From: Woeseia sp034521225
Lineage (GTDB): Bacteria; Pseudomonadota; Gammaproteobacteria; Steroidobacterales; Woeseiaceae
Direction: 5' to 3'
Length of the DNA: 64,000 bases
Assembly: GCA_034521225.1 (NCBI GenBank)
Contig: JAXHMR010000023.1
Location: 123,466-187,465, forward strand
Shown: one piece after another, positions 9,948 to 18,506 of the stretch
Position numbering within the stretch: the stretch's first letter is position 1
Layout of the letters: every line of letters starts with the position of its first letter
The notes under the pieces: model-generated
The model's input: the letters and a program-made list of their open reading frames with translations, nothing else
Databases searched by the model: none
Told to the model about the DNA's origin: nothing
Made by a program: the position numbers and the translations under genes

Positions 9948-10210
9948 CCGTCATCGCGAGGAGCGCAGCGACGTGGCGACCTCGCACAGCCCCGTCATCG
10001 CGAGGAGCGTAGCGACGTGGCGATCTCGCACAGCCCCGTCATCGCGAGGAGCGTAGCGACGTGGCGACCTCGCACAGCCCCGTCATCGCGAGGAGCGTAG
10101 CGACGTGGCGATCTCGCAATAACCATGACTCTGCCAATCGGAACGAGATCGCCACGCCCTTCGGGCTCGCGACGACGGATCGCCACGCCCTTCGGGCTCG
10201 CGACGACGGA
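9948..10210. repeat. REP/BIME-like composite repeat, locus 1 (four tandem left units, two right units)
   Basis: Four tandem copies of a 44-bp unit beginning GTCATCGCGAGGAGCG start at 9950, 9994, 10038 and 10082. Each unit is partly self-complementary (GCGAG...CTCGC). They are followed by a spacer containing CTCTGCCAAT and then two inverted units of the form GATCGCCACGCCC/TTCGGGCTCGCGACGACGG. The same left-unit/spacer/right-unit design recurs at 12076, 31741, 46326 and 60979. The array fills the gap between the convergent ends of fadD and hemE, where folded RNA could act as a terminator or mRNA stabiliser. The element encodes nothing; it is probably a non-autonomous mobile repeat. Confidence 0.9.
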
Positions 10211-10228
10211 TTGCCTCTTTAATCGACG

Positions 10229-11302
10229 TCAGTCGTCTGCGTGGTACTGCGGACTCATTTCGTGCACGGCATCAACCAGCACGCCAAGATGGTCAGGGTC
10301 GATATCCGGCGTAATGCCGTGGCCGAGATTGAATACATGACCGGGTCCGTGCCCGAAACTCGCCAGCGCATCGGCAACTGCCTCGCGTATCTTGTCCGCT
10401 GATTCCCTGAGTGTTGCCGGGTCGACGTTACCCTGCAATGCGACACGGTCTCCGGTCAGCCTGCGCGCCTCGGCCAGTGACGTGGTCCAGTCAACACCAA
10501 GGGCATCGCAGCCGGTCTCGACCATCAGTGCGAGGCGCGGGCCTGCGCCTTTTGTGAACAGCACGACCGGTACCTTGCGGCCGTCGTGCCGCCGTTTCAT
10601 GCCGTCGAGAATCTGCTGCATGCCGTTAAGTGAAAATCGCGGATAGTCGGCGCCTTCGAGCACGCCGCCCCAGGTGTCGAACATCATGATGGCCTGGGCG
10701 CCCGACTCGATTTGCGCGTTCAGGTAGTCGGTCGTCTTACGCGCGATCGTCGCCAGCAGTTCGTCGAGCAGTTTTGGTTCCTCGGCAGCGAGGCCTCGTA
10801 TACGCGCAAACTCCCGGCTCGACTGGCCTTCAACCATATAGGTTGCGACGGTCCACGGGCTGCCGGCGAAGCCGATCAGTGGCACTTCGCCATCCAGCGT
10901 GCGGCGAATCAGTTGCACGGCGTCAAACACGTAGGACAGGCGCGGCTCGATATCGATAGGCGCGAGCTTGCGGATATCTGCCGCGCGGCGCACCGGATGC
11001 CGGAATTTGGGCCCCTCGCCGGTCTCGAACCAGAGGCCGAGACCCAGCGCGTCCGGAATCGTCAGGATGTCCGAAAACAGGATCGCGGCATCGAGTTTAA
11101 AGCGCCGAAGCGGCTGCATCGTCACTTCACAGGCTAGCTCCGGATTGCGGCACAGGCTCATGAAGTCGCCCGCCTGCTCGCGCACGGCCCGGTATTCCGG
11201 CAGGTAGCGTCCGGCCTGGCGCATGATCCAGACCGGCGTCCGCGGCACGGGCTCGCGTGCGAGCGCGCGTAGCAGCAGGTCGTTCTTGAGCGTCGCGGTC
11301 AT
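10229..11302 (-). CDS. hemE: Uroporphyrinogen decarboxylase
   Basis: HemE removes four acetate carboxyls from uroporphyrinogen III to give coproporphyrinogen III in heme synthesis, in the cytosol. The 357-aa length is normal. The N-terminal signature PVWIMRQAGRYLPEYR (about residues 22-37) contains the substrate-binding arginines, and the second signature GFAGSPWTVATYM follows near residue 145. The start ATG at 11302 overlaps the pyrF stop by 4 bp, suggesting translational coupling in a pyrF-hemE operon. The 3' end faces fadD across repeat locus 1. Confidence 0.96.
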   Translation of the reverse strand: MTATLKNDLLLRALAREPVPRTPVWIMRQAGRYLPEYRAVREQAGDFMSLCRNPELACEVTMQPLRRFKLDAAILFSDILTIPDALGLGLWFETGEGPKFRHPVRRAADIRKLAPIDIEPRLSYVFDAVQLIRRTLDGEVPLIGFAGSPWTVATYMVEGQSSREFARIRGLAAEEPKLLDELLATIARKTTDYLNAQIESGAQAIMMFDTWGGVLEGADYPRFSLNGMQQILDGMKRRHDGRKVPVVLFTKGAGPRLALMVETGCDALGVDWTTSLAEARRLTGDRVALQGNVDPATLRESADKIREAVADALASFGHGPGHVFNLGHGITPDIDPDHLGVLVDAVHEMSPQYHADD

Positions 11303-12018
11303 GACGATGCCTCCAGCCCGGCGATCGTAATCTGGATGGCCTCCGCGGCAGCTCGCGGGTCTGCTGCATCGCGAATCGGGCGGCCGACGACAATGTAGTC
11401 CGCACCATTTGCGAATGCCTGTTCGACAGATACGACGCGCTTCTGGTCACCTTCCGGCTTGTTGTCCACCGGACGAATGCCGGGCGTGATGACGAGCAGT
11501 TTCGAGTCTATGTACTCGCGTAATTGCGGCGCCTCGAGACCGGATGAAATCACACCGTCACAACCGGCCTCGAGTGCGCGGCGCGCGCGCGACAGCACCA
11601 GTGCGCCGACGTCACAGTCGAAGCCCAGATCATCGAGGTCACCCCGGTCGAGGCTCGTCAGCACCGTCACGGCAAGCACCTTCAGCTTGTCGCCCTTCTC
11701 GGCAGCGGCCGCTTCCATGATCGACTGGTTGCCATGTACGGTAACGAAACTCGCGCCGCGATCCCTGAGCCGGCGCACAGCCGCGCCGACCGTGGCCGGG
11801 ATATCGAAAAACTTGAGATCAGCAAAGACTTTCTTGTCACGCTCGAGCAGCCACTGCATCAGTTCGAAATAGCCGCCGCTCATCATCAGCTCGAGGCCGA
11901 TCTTGTAGAACGTGACGGAATCGCCGAGCTCGGTGACCAGCGCGCGTGCGCGCTCGCAGTCCGGGACGTCCAGCGCAAAGATCAGCCGGTCGCGCGCGGC
12001 AATAGTACGGTTATTCAA
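11299..12018 (-). CDS. pyrF: Orotidine-5'-phosphate decarboxylase
   Basis: PyrF decarboxylates OMP to UMP, the last step of de novo pyrimidine synthesis. The 239-aa protein carries the catalytic Asp-Lys-Asp signature in FADLKFFDIPATV (about residues 65-77), the N-terminal LIFALDVPD strand, and the phosphate-binding end VVGRPIRDA. It is an ordinary group I enzyme. Its stop overlaps the hemE start by 4 bp. Upstream, repeat locus 2 lies between its start and the dgt 3' end, so it probably has its own promoter near 12020-12070. Confidence 0.95.
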   Translation of the reverse strand: MNNRTIAARDRLIFALDVPDCERARALVTELGDSVTFYKIGLELMMSGGYFELMQWLLERDKKVFADLKFFDIPATVGAAVRRLRDRGASFVTVHGNQSIMEAAAAEKGDKLKVLAVTVLTSLDRGDLDDLGFDCDVGALVLSRARRALEAGCDGVISSGLEAPQLREYIDSKLLVITPGIRPVDNKPEGDQKRVVSVEQAFANGADYIVVGRPIRDAADPRAAAEAIQITIAGLEASS

Positions 12019-12075
12019 TCAGTTTGCTCCGTTGCGAGGCCGGAAGTTTACTGGTTTGACTGCTCAAGGGGTAGG

Positions 12076-12193
12076 CGGGCGTGGCAATCTCGCTGTCGTT
12101 GCGAGCCCGGAGGGCGTGGCAATCTCTTTCCGTTTGGCAGAGTCATGGTCATTGCGAGGTCGCCACGGCGCTTCGCGCCTCGCGATGACGGGG
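12076..12193. repeat. REP/BIME-like composite repeat, locus 2 (inverted orientation)
   Basis: Read on the minus strand this is one full copy of the composite element: left unit GTCATCGCGAGGCGCGAAGC, spacer with ACTCTGCCAAACGG, and right unit(s) ATTGCCACGCCC/TCCGGGCTCGCAACGAC. It overlaps the end of dgt: the last codons and stop (12149) of that gene lie inside the left unit. The compensated differences from locus 1 (GAGCGTAGCGAC versus GCGCGAAGCGCC) preserve the hairpin. Confidence 0.87.
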
Positions 12194-13339
12194 GTGCACT
12201 GAGACCAATCGTTCGTGTTCCGAGATTGCGAAGCGGTCGGTCATGCCGGCGATGTAATCGGCGACGACCCGTGCGCGCTCCGCCTTTCCGTCGGCGAGTG
12301 CAGGCACGGAAAATTCCGGCGGCATCTCGGCCGGTGTTGTCATGTAGCGCTCGAACAGGACCTCGATCATGCGTTGCGCCTTGCTGGTCATCTCGAGCAC
12401 CTTGTCGTGCTGGTACATCGCCCTGAACAGGAAGCGCTTCAGCTGCTGGTGTTCCTCCCGGACGTCATCGCTGAAGGCAATCAGCGGCGCCGGCTGCCGC
12501 CGCACGTCATCTATGGACTGCGGCGACGCATGCCGCAGCCGTTCTGCGGATGTTTCGATCAGGTCGTTGACCGTGCGGCTGATCATGCGGCGGATGATTT
12601 CGTAGATAAAGCGGCGATCGTCGAGGTCAGGATAGCGGTCGTGCACATCGCGCCAGGCGCGCTCGAAGATCGGCTGCTCCTTCAGTTGCGAAATTTCCAA
12701 CAGGCCAGCCCGGTAGCCGTCATCGACATCGTGGTTGTTGTATGCAATCGCATCAGCGAGGTCGGCAATCTGGGCTTCCAGTCCCGGCTGGCGCCGTTCG
12801 AGAAAGCGCTCACCGAGCTCGCCGAGCTCGCGCGCATTCTTTGCGGAACAGTGCTTCAGTATGCCCTCGCGCGTCTCGAAGGTAAGGTTCAGGCCGGGAA
12901 AGTCAGCGTATTTCGCTTCCAGCATGTCGACGACGCGCAGTGACTGCAGGTTGTGCTCGAAGCCGCCGAAGTCGCGCATGCAGGCATTAAGTGTTTCCTG
13001 GCCGGCATGACCAAACGGAGTGTGCCCAAGATCATGCGCGAGCGCGATCGCTTCGGTGAGGGGTTCATTGAGCCTGAGCGCGAGGGCCACCGTGCGCGCG
13101 ACCTGTGCGACTTCGAGCGAATGCGTCAGCCGCGTGCGATACAGGTCACCTTCATGATTGACGAACACCTGGGTCTTGTACACGAGGCGCCGGAATGCCG
13201 TTGAATGCACGATGCGGTCGCGGTCGCGCTGGAATTCACCGCGGTACCACGAAGCCGGCTCACGGTAGCGACGGCCGCGGCTCGCACCTTCGGTAGCGGC
13301 ATAGACTGCGAGTAGTGCTTCATCCGGCACTGGCGGCAC
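12149..13339 (-). CDS. dgt: Deoxyguanosinetriphosphate triphosphohydrolase-like protein
   Basis: An HD-domain dNTP triphosphohydrolase that cleaves dNTPs to nucleoside plus tripolyphosphate. The metal-binding residues are visible: THSLEVAQVAR (His), AIALAHDLGHTPFGHAGQ (His-Asp) and later ADAIAYNNHDVDDG (Asp). No ATG precedes the conserved start; GTG at 13339 or 13330 (VPPVPDEALLA) overlaps the aroB stop by about 10-20 bases, pointing to coupled translation. This gives about 396 aa, normal for the dgtP-like class. The C-terminal tail after ISEHERL (HPRHREARSAVATSQ) is encoded by repeat locus 2, so the native stop appears to have been replaced by the element. Confidence 0.9.
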   Translation of the reverse strand: MPPVPDEALLAVYAATEGASRGRRYREPASWYRGEFQRDRDRIVHSTAFRRLVYKTQVFVNHEGDLYRTRLTHSLEVAQVARTVALALRLNEPLTEAIALAHDLGHTPFGHAGQETLNACMRDFGGFEHNLQSLRVVDMLEAKYADFPGLNLTFETREGILKHCSAKNARELGELGERFLERRQPGLEAQIADLADAIAYNNHDVDDGYRAGLLEISQLKEQPIFERAWRDVHDRYPDLDDRRFIYEIIRRMISRTVNDLIETSAERLRHASPQSIDDVRRQPAPLIAFSDDVREEHQQLKRFLFRAMYQHDKVLEMTSKAQRMIEVLFERYMTTPAEMPPEFSVPALADGKAERARVVADYIAGMTDRFAISEHERLVSVHPRHREARSAVATSQ

Positions 13340-14405
13340 CTGCCCACGCCAGAACGTTGGCCAACCTGTCGTCAGGCACATCCGCCGCGATCCGCGCGCT
13401 GCCGATATGATCGAGCAGGATGAAGCGAAGTTTCCTTGCCTGCACTTTCTTGTCCATGCCCATCGCCCGGTGCAGAACATCGGCCCCGAGTGGCGGCGGC
13501 GCGAGCGGTAGCCCGGCGGCCCCGATCAGGCTTTCAAGCCGTGCCTTCTGGTCTGCGTCGATACCACTGAGTTCAGCCGCCATCAGCATACCCGCCGCGA
13601 CAGCCTCGCCGTGCAGCCATTCGCCGTAGCCAAGGCTGTTTTCAATCGCATGACCAAACGTATGGCCGAAATTGAGCAGCGCCCGGCGGCCGTATTCGCG
13701 CTCGTCTTCAGCGACGATTGCCGCCTTGATCTCACAGCAGCGTAAGATGGCGTGCCTCAGCGCCGCAACGTCACGCGCCAGCAGCTTCCCGATGTTGTCT
13801 TCCAGCCAGGCGAAAAATGCGGCATCGGCAATGACGGCGTGCTTGATGACTTCGGCAAGTCCCGCTCGAAGTTCACGGTCCGGCAGGCTCGACAGCGTGG
13901 CCGTATCGATCAGCACAAGGCGCGGCTGGTGAAACGCGCCTATCAGGTTCTTGCCGCGCGCGTGATTGACACCCGTCTTGCCGCCGACTGACGAGTCGAC
14001 CTGTGCCAGCAGGGTTGTTGGAACCTGGATAAAGGTAACGCCCCGCATGTAACTGGCCGCGGCGAAGCCTGCGATATCGCCAACGACACCGCCACCCAGT
14101 GCGATGACCGTTGTATCGCGGCCGGCGCCGCCCTCCGCAAGCGCATCGAGTACGGAGGCTACCGATGCGAGTGTCTTGTGTGCTTCGCCGTCCGGCAGGC
14201 AAACATCGCGCACGGTGGCGCCTGCCAGCGATGCGCGAAGGGTATCAAGGTACAGCGGCGCGACGGTGTCGTTGCTGACAATCAGGCAATCGGGACCCGG
14301 CATGTACGCGGCAAGGCCGAAATCACTGCCGAGCGTGCCGTGATCAATAAAGATCGGGTAGCTGCGTTCGCCGAGGGCAACGGTCAGTGCGGGCGTCAAC
14401 GCCAA
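13320..14405 (-). CDS. aroB: 3-dehydroquinate synthase
   Basis: AroB converts DAHP to 3-dehydroquinate, the second step of the shikimate pathway, using NAD and a divalent metal. The 361-aa length is normal. The NAD-binding motif ALGGGVVGDIAGFAAA (about residues 104-119) and the catalytic stretch VPTTLLAQVDSSVGGKTGVNH are intact, and metal-binding His/Glu appear in AEVIKHAVI, LLNFGHTFGHAIE and LHGEAVAAG. It follows aroK by 43 bp and overlaps dgt, forming aroK-aroB-dgt, a common gammaproteobacterial order. Confidence 0.97.
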   Translation of the reverse strand: MALTPALTVALGERSYPIFIDHGTLGSDFGLAAYMPGPDCLIVSNDTVAPLYLDTLRASLAGATVRDVCLPDGEAHKTLASVASVLDALAEGGAGRDTTVIALGGGVVGDIAGFAAASYMRGVTFIQVPTTLLAQVDSSVGGKTGVNHARGKNLIGAFHQPRLVLIDTATLSSLPDRELRAGLAEVIKHAVIADAAFFAWLEDNIGKLLARDVAALRHAILRCCEIKAAIVAEDEREYGRRALLNFGHTFGHAIENSLGYGEWLHGEAVAAGMLMAAELSGIDADQKARLESLIGAAGLPLAPPPLGADVLHRAMGMDKKVQARKLRFILLDHIGSARIAADVPDDRLANVLAWAGAASAG

Positions 14406-14448
14406 TGGGAAATCCTTGCGTGCGTACGGGTCTTACGAACGGCAGAGG

Positions 14449-14979
14449 TTACCCTAATTCTTTCACGCCCGGCAGGGCCTCCTGGATTTCACGCGCGACC
14501 GTTTGCACCCGGCGGCCGTCGGTTTCGACGACGAGATCGGCTATCTCACGGTACAGCGGGTCACGCACGGCCATAAGCTCCGCCAGCACTTCCTCCGGCT
14601 CACCATTTTCCAGCATCGGACGTTCGCGGCCGCGCTGCGTGCGCTGGAGCTGCTGCGGAACACTTGTGTGCAGGTAGACAACGTAGCCCCGCGCGCCGAG
14701 CCTGCTGCGGCTGTCCGCATCGACGATTGCGCCACCGCCGGTCGCAAGCACGACACCTTCGCGTTGCGACAGCTCGTCGATCACTTTTACTTCGCGCTTA
14801 CGGAAGCCGGCTTCGCCTTCCTTTTCAAAGATGAACGGAATATCGACGCCGGTGCGTGCCTCGATCTCCTCGTCGCTGTCGACAAAGTGGAAGTGCAGGA
14901 ATTTTGCAAGTTGCCGTCCGACGGCCGATTTGCCCGCGCCCATCGGGCCAATCAGAAAAACGTTTTTTGGTGTCATCAT
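14449..14979 (-). CDS. aroK: Shikimate kinase
   Basis: AroK phosphorylates shikimate with ATP. The 176-aa protein has Walker A IGPMGAGKSAVGRQL (residues 11-25), the shikimate-binding DSDEEIE and GEAGFRKREV stretches, and the GG motif VLATGGGAIVD. It sits at the head of aroK-aroB-dgt. The pilus operon ends 170 bp upstream on the same strand with a hairpin between, so aroK probably has its own promoter in 14980-15096. Confidence 0.96.
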   Translation of the reverse strand: MMTPKNVFLIGPMGAGKSAVGRQLAKFLHFHFVDSDEEIEARTGVDIPFIFEKEGEAGFRKREVKVIDELSQREGVVLATGGGAIVDADSRSRLGARGYVVYLHTSVPQQLQRTQRGRERPMLENGEPEEVLAELMAVRDPLYREIADLVVETDGRRVQTVAREIQEALPGVKELG

Positions 14980-15096
14980 TTCCGTTGGTTTCGCTGTGCC
15001 TCGCGACAGGCTGACAAGGTGCCAGGCCGCGATCCGGCAAGGGGGTCACGCCGTTTCGGCCCAACACGCCCTGTCACGATTATGGTTGCAGAAGCC

Positions 15097-15124
15097 GGCG
15101 GCCTCACCCGCTGGTGAGGCCGCC
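15097..15124 (-). terminator. Perfect 12-bp stem-loop after pilQ
   Basis: GGCGGCCTCACC pairs exactly with GGTGAGGCCGCC around a four-base loop, 28 bases below the pilQ stop. Read in the pilus operon direction no U-run follows; on the opposite strand TTGTTT follows. It is probably the transcript end of pilMNOPQ, by folding or by Rho with the stem as an RNase barrier. Confidence 0.55.
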
Positions 15125-15152
15125 TTGTTTGCTCTGCGCGCAGACCCCTGAT

Positions 15153-17348
15153 CTAGTAAATGCTGGAGCCTTCGGTAAGGATTCGCGGCGTGACGAAGAT
15201 CAGCAGCTCAGCCTTGTTCGACACGTTCTGTGTCGAACGGAACAGTACGCCGATGCCGGGGATATCGCCGAGGACCGGCACCTTGTTGATCGTCTCGCGG
15301 CGCTCGGTTTCGTAAATGCCGCCCAGCACGACCGTCTGCCCGTCGCGCACCAGTACCTGCGTGCGCACCTTGCGAGTATCAATACTCGGCACGAAGCCGC
15401 CCGTGGCGCTTGCAACTACGTCACCAACCGTGTCGTTGCTGACCAGCAAATCCATGATGATGTTGTCATCCGGTGTGATCTGCGGCGTAACCGTCAGGCT
15501 CAGGACCGCTTTCTTGAACTGCGTCGTCGTGGCACCCGACGAGGCGGCTTCCTGGAACGGGATTTCAACGCCCTGTTCTATGAAGGCCTCGGTCTGGTTC
15601 GCCGTGATGATGCGCGGCGTCGAGACGATCTCGCCGCGGCCTTCGGCCTGCATCGCAGTCAGCTCGAGGTCGACGATGTAGTCGGAGTCCAGCACCGCCA
15701 GTGCAAGGCGGCCCGCCGGATTGCTGATCGGCAGGTTGACCGCGTACCGATTGTTCAATGTCGGCGCCTGGACCGGGAACGGCTGGCCGGTATTGGCGAT
15801 GTTGTCGAGCGCCGAATCGACGATCGTACCGCTGCCCGCTCCGGAGCCCGTCACCGAGATAATACCGTCGCTGCTGTTTGATTCGACGTCGGTAATACCA
15901 AAGCGCACGCCGAGGTCGCGGCTCAGGTCATCATTGACGATAACGATGCGCGACTCGATCAGCACCTGGCGGACCGGGATATCGAGCGTTTGCACGAGAC
16001 GGCGAATGTTCTGCAGGCGTTCGGCCGTGTCGCTGATCAGGAGTGTATTGGTGCGCTCATCGACCGATACCGTGCCACGATCGGACATCAATGCGTTACC
16101 GCCCTCACCACCGCCCAGCAATGACGCCAGGTCTGACGCCTTGGCGTAGTTCACCTGCAGGAACTCGGAATAGAGTGGTTCGAGTTCGGTAATTGCGCGC
16201 TTCGCCTCGAGATCAGCTGTTTCACGTGCGGCAATTTCCTCGGCAGGTGCCACGATAATGACATTACCGTTCTGGCGCATGTCGAGGCCCTTGGTCGTCA
16301 GGACGATATCCAGCGCCTGGTCCCACGGCACGTTGCGCAACCGCAGCGTGACATTGCCCTGCACCGTGTCGGACACGACGATGTTGCGGCCGGACGTCTC
16401 AGCCAGCAGCTGCAGCACGGCGCGGGTTTCGATGTCCTGGAAATTTAATGTCAGGCGCTGGCCTTCGTACTCCTTGGTTTCGGAGAACAGGCTCGATGCA
16501 GCCGCCTCATCTTCCGGCGCCGGATTGATTTCGATCGTGAACTCGTTGTCAGACTGGTAGGCGAGTTGCTCGTACTTGCCGTCCGCCGAGATGACGATGC
16601 GCGTATCGTTGTTGGTGCGCAACGTATCAACAGTCGTCACCGGCGTCGCGAAATCGACGACATCGAGGCGCCGCATCAGCTCGGACGGGAGTGATGTATT
16701 TTTGAAGACTGCTATGACGCGGCCGCCTTCCTGGCGAATATCAACTGGTGTCGACGGATCGCTCAGATTGACGAGCACCCGGCCGCCGCCATCAGTGGTG
16801 CGGCGGAAGTCGACGTTTGTAATGCGACGGTCGCCAGGGCTTGCGTACGAACGCTGTCCGCTGCCGGCCGGCGCGGCCCCTTCGAACCGGGTTGCCACCG
16901 AGGCGTCGGCGCTGTCGGCGCCGAGCGTGACATAAATTGTATTGCCGCTGCGTCGCGTATCGTAGGCGACCATAGAATCGAGGTTAAGCACGACGCGCGT
17001 GCGCCCGCCGGCTTCTGCCATCAGCACCGTGCTCAGCGGCCCGAGATTGACATCCTGGCGGCGCGAAGACATGCCGAGTGACGTCTCGGGAAGATCGAGC
17101 GCAATACGCGCCGGATTCTCGATAGTGAACGCCAGCGGATCCGGCGCCATGTCGCGCAGTATCAGCCGCAGTTCTACACGCTGTCCGGGGAGGCTCTGGA
17201 CCTGGATGTCCTGCAGTCGGTTGCCATCATCCTGCGCCGCCGCGGTCGCGCCAACGAACAGCAACATGGCAGCCTGAAGCATGACAGTGAGCCGCGTCAG
17301 CGAACGACGATGGGTGGTGCCGATTACCGGCTTGTTTTTGAGCGTCAT
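15153..17348 (-). CDS. pilQ: Type IV pilus secretin PilQ
   Basis: PilQ forms the outer-membrane secretin pore through which type IV pili extend. The start is taken at 17348 (MTLKNKPVIG) because GGGAG lies 8 bases upstream; the ATG seven codons earlier has no ribosome site. A signal peptide ending near ATAAAQ is followed by two AMIN-type domains (about residues 35-250), the secretin N1 region (TLNFQDIETRAVLQLLAE) and the C-terminal secretin barrel with VPVLGDIPGIGVLFR near the end. About 731 aa. It is last in pilMNOPQ, 28 bp after pilP, and needs PilP for assembly. Confidence 0.95.
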   Translation of the reverse strand: MTLKNKPVIGTTHRRSLTRLTVMLQAAMLLFVGATAAAQDDGNRLQDIQVQSLPGQRVELRLILRDMAPDPLAFTIENPARIALDLPETSLGMSSRRQDVNLGPLSTVLMAEAGGRTRVVLNLDSMVAYDTRRSGNTIYVTLGADSADASVATRFEGAAPAGSGQRSYASPGDRRITNVDFRRTTDGGGRVLVNLSDPSTPVDIRQEGGRVIAVFKNTSLPSELMRRLDVVDFATPVTTVDTLRTNNDTRIVISADGKYEQLAYQSDNEFTIEINPAPEDEAAASSLFSETKEYEGQRLTLNFQDIETRAVLQLLAETSGRNIVVSDTVQGNVTLRLRNVPWDQALDIVLTTKGLDMRQNGNVIIVAPAEEIAARETADLEAKRAITELEPLYSEFLQVNYAKASDLASLLGGGEGGNALMSDRGTVSVDERTNTLLISDTAERLQNIRRLVQTLDIPVRQVLIESRIVIVNDDLSRDLGVRFGITDVESNSSDGIISVTGSGAGSGTIVDSALDNIANTGQPFPVQAPTLNNRYAVNLPISNPAGRLALAVLDSDYIVDLELTAMQAEGRGEIVSTPRIITANQTEAFIEQGVEIPFQEAASSGATTTQFKKAVLSLTVTPQITPDDNIIMDLLVSNDTVGDVVASATGGFVPSIDTRKVRTQVLVRDGQTVVLGGIYETERRETINKVPVLGDIPGIGVLFRSTQNVSNKAELLIFVTPRILTEGSSIY

Positions 17349-17376
17349 TCCAAGTACTCCCAGTTCCATTCAGGCA

Positions 17377-17904
17377 TCAGTTCACTAGGCTCACTGCAGC
17401 TTCCCGTTCGAGGTAGCCACCGATCCCGTCTGAAATTATTTCAACCAGTTCAATTTCCGATTCATTGACTTCGACAATACGTCCGTCGTTCTGCCCCATG
17501 TAGTTGCCCGGAACGACGCGGTGAATCAGCCCGTCCGACGTCTGCACGAGGCCGTAATACGTTCCTCCAAGCTCGAGCGTGCCAACCATGCGCAGGCTGT
17601 CGAGCGGGAAGCTTTCGAGATACTCACGGCTGCGGTCCATGTCGGGACGCGTGCCGCCATCCGGGCCGCCTCCCGCGGACTGCGGCGCATCGGGCACGAA
17701 CGGCGAGCGCATGCCCTCGGCATCCGCCGTGTAAACAAAAACTTCATAGGGCGTGATTTCCGGCAGCGGTTCGATGCGGCCGCCCGGACGCGCCTTGATC
17801 TCATTGATGTACCTGTCGAGGTCATCCATGTCACCCGTGCAGCCGGCCATTGCAACAGCGGCGGCAAGCAGCATCAGGAGTCGAATGTGCAAGGAAGCCT
17901 TCAT
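17377..17904 (-). CDS. pilP: Type IV pilus assembly lipoprotein PilP
   Basis: PilP is an inner-membrane lipoprotein bridging the PilNO complex to the PilQ secretin. The 175-aa protein has a type II signal peptide with lipobox MAGC (Cys near residue 22), then a flexible stretch and the conserved core YEVFVYTADAEGMRSPF, and a C-terminal beta domain (LRMVGTLELGGTYYGLVQ; GNYMGQNDGRI). Its start overlaps the pilO stop by 4 bp. Confidence 0.95.
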   Translation of the reverse strand: MKASLHIRLLMLLAAAVAMAGCTGDMDDLDRYINEIKARPGGRIEPLPEITPYEVFVYTADAEGMRSPFVPDAPQSAGGGPDGGTRPDMDRSREYLESFPLDSLRMVGTLELGGTYYGLVQTSDGLIHRVVPGNYMGQNDGRIVEVNESEIELVEIISDGIGGYLEREAAVSLVN

Positions 17905-18506
17905 TGTTGTTCTGCCTCCTGGTCGAGATAGCGGTAAGTCTTCGCCGTCACTTCCATCGTCAGGCGGTTGAATGCTTCGCGCTGCTCGGGAGTAATGACG
18001 ATGTCATGCAGCGTCACGATACGAGGCAATGCTGCGATTCCACTGACGAAATTCGCGATTTCATGATAACCGCCCGACAGGCTGATCTTGATCGGCTTTT
18101 CGGCGTAGAAATCCCGCGGGATTTCAGGCTGCGGCTGGAACAGCTTTTCCTGCAGCCCCGCGGCCAGGCCGGTCTGCGAAATATCGACGATCAGGCTCGG
18201 GATTTCCGTTTCACCCGGCAACTGGCGCAACATCGTGCCAAACGATTGCTCCATCTGCGCGAGCTGCGCGCGATAGGCGTCATAATTGGCGGCCTTGCGC
18301 TGCTTGCTCTCAAATGTCGTGCGCAAGGTCTGCTCTTCGGCCTCGGCGCGCTCAAGCAGCGGTCCCTTGTCCCCGATAATGAACCAGTAGATGCCGAAGC
18401 CGATCACCGCGACAAACACGATTGCAATGACGGCAGCCCGGAACGGCAGCGGCCAACGGCCGACGTCATTGGCGTCCAGGCTTTTCAGTTCTTCTATAAC
18501 GCTCAT
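17901..18506 (-). CDS. pilO: Type IV pilus inner membrane protein PilO
   Basis: PilO is a bitopic protein that forms heterodimers with PilN and aligns the pilus motor with the secretin. Of 201 aa, a short cytoplasmic part precedes one TM segment (about residues 25-47), a coiled-coil stretch (LERAEAEEQTLRTTFESKQ) and a ferredoxin-like periplasmic domain (ISLSGGYHEIANFVSGIAAL). Starts and stops overlap those of pilN and pilP by 4 bp each, indicating tight translational coupling. Confidence 0.94.
   Translation of the reverse strand: MSVIEELKSLDANDVGRWPLPFRAAVIAIVFVAVIGFGIYWFIIGDKGPLLERAEAEEQTLRTTFESKQRKAANYDAYRAQLAQMEQSFGTMLRQLPGETEIPSLIVDISQTGLAAGLQEKLFQPQPEIPRDFYAEKPIKISLSGGYHEIANFVSGIAALPRIVTLHDIVITPEQREAFNRLTMEVTAKTYRYLDQEAEQQ

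Noticed and set aside
9948..10210. Regularly spaced 44-bp repeats resembling a CRISPR array
   Set aside because: The units are contiguous with no unique spacers, are self-complementary, and recur in the same composite form at four other loci; no cas genes.
13340..13480. Open frame extending dgt upstream into aroB
   Set aside because: Not homologous to Dgt; it is the aroB sequence in another frame. The GTG near 13339 fits the conserved N-terminus.
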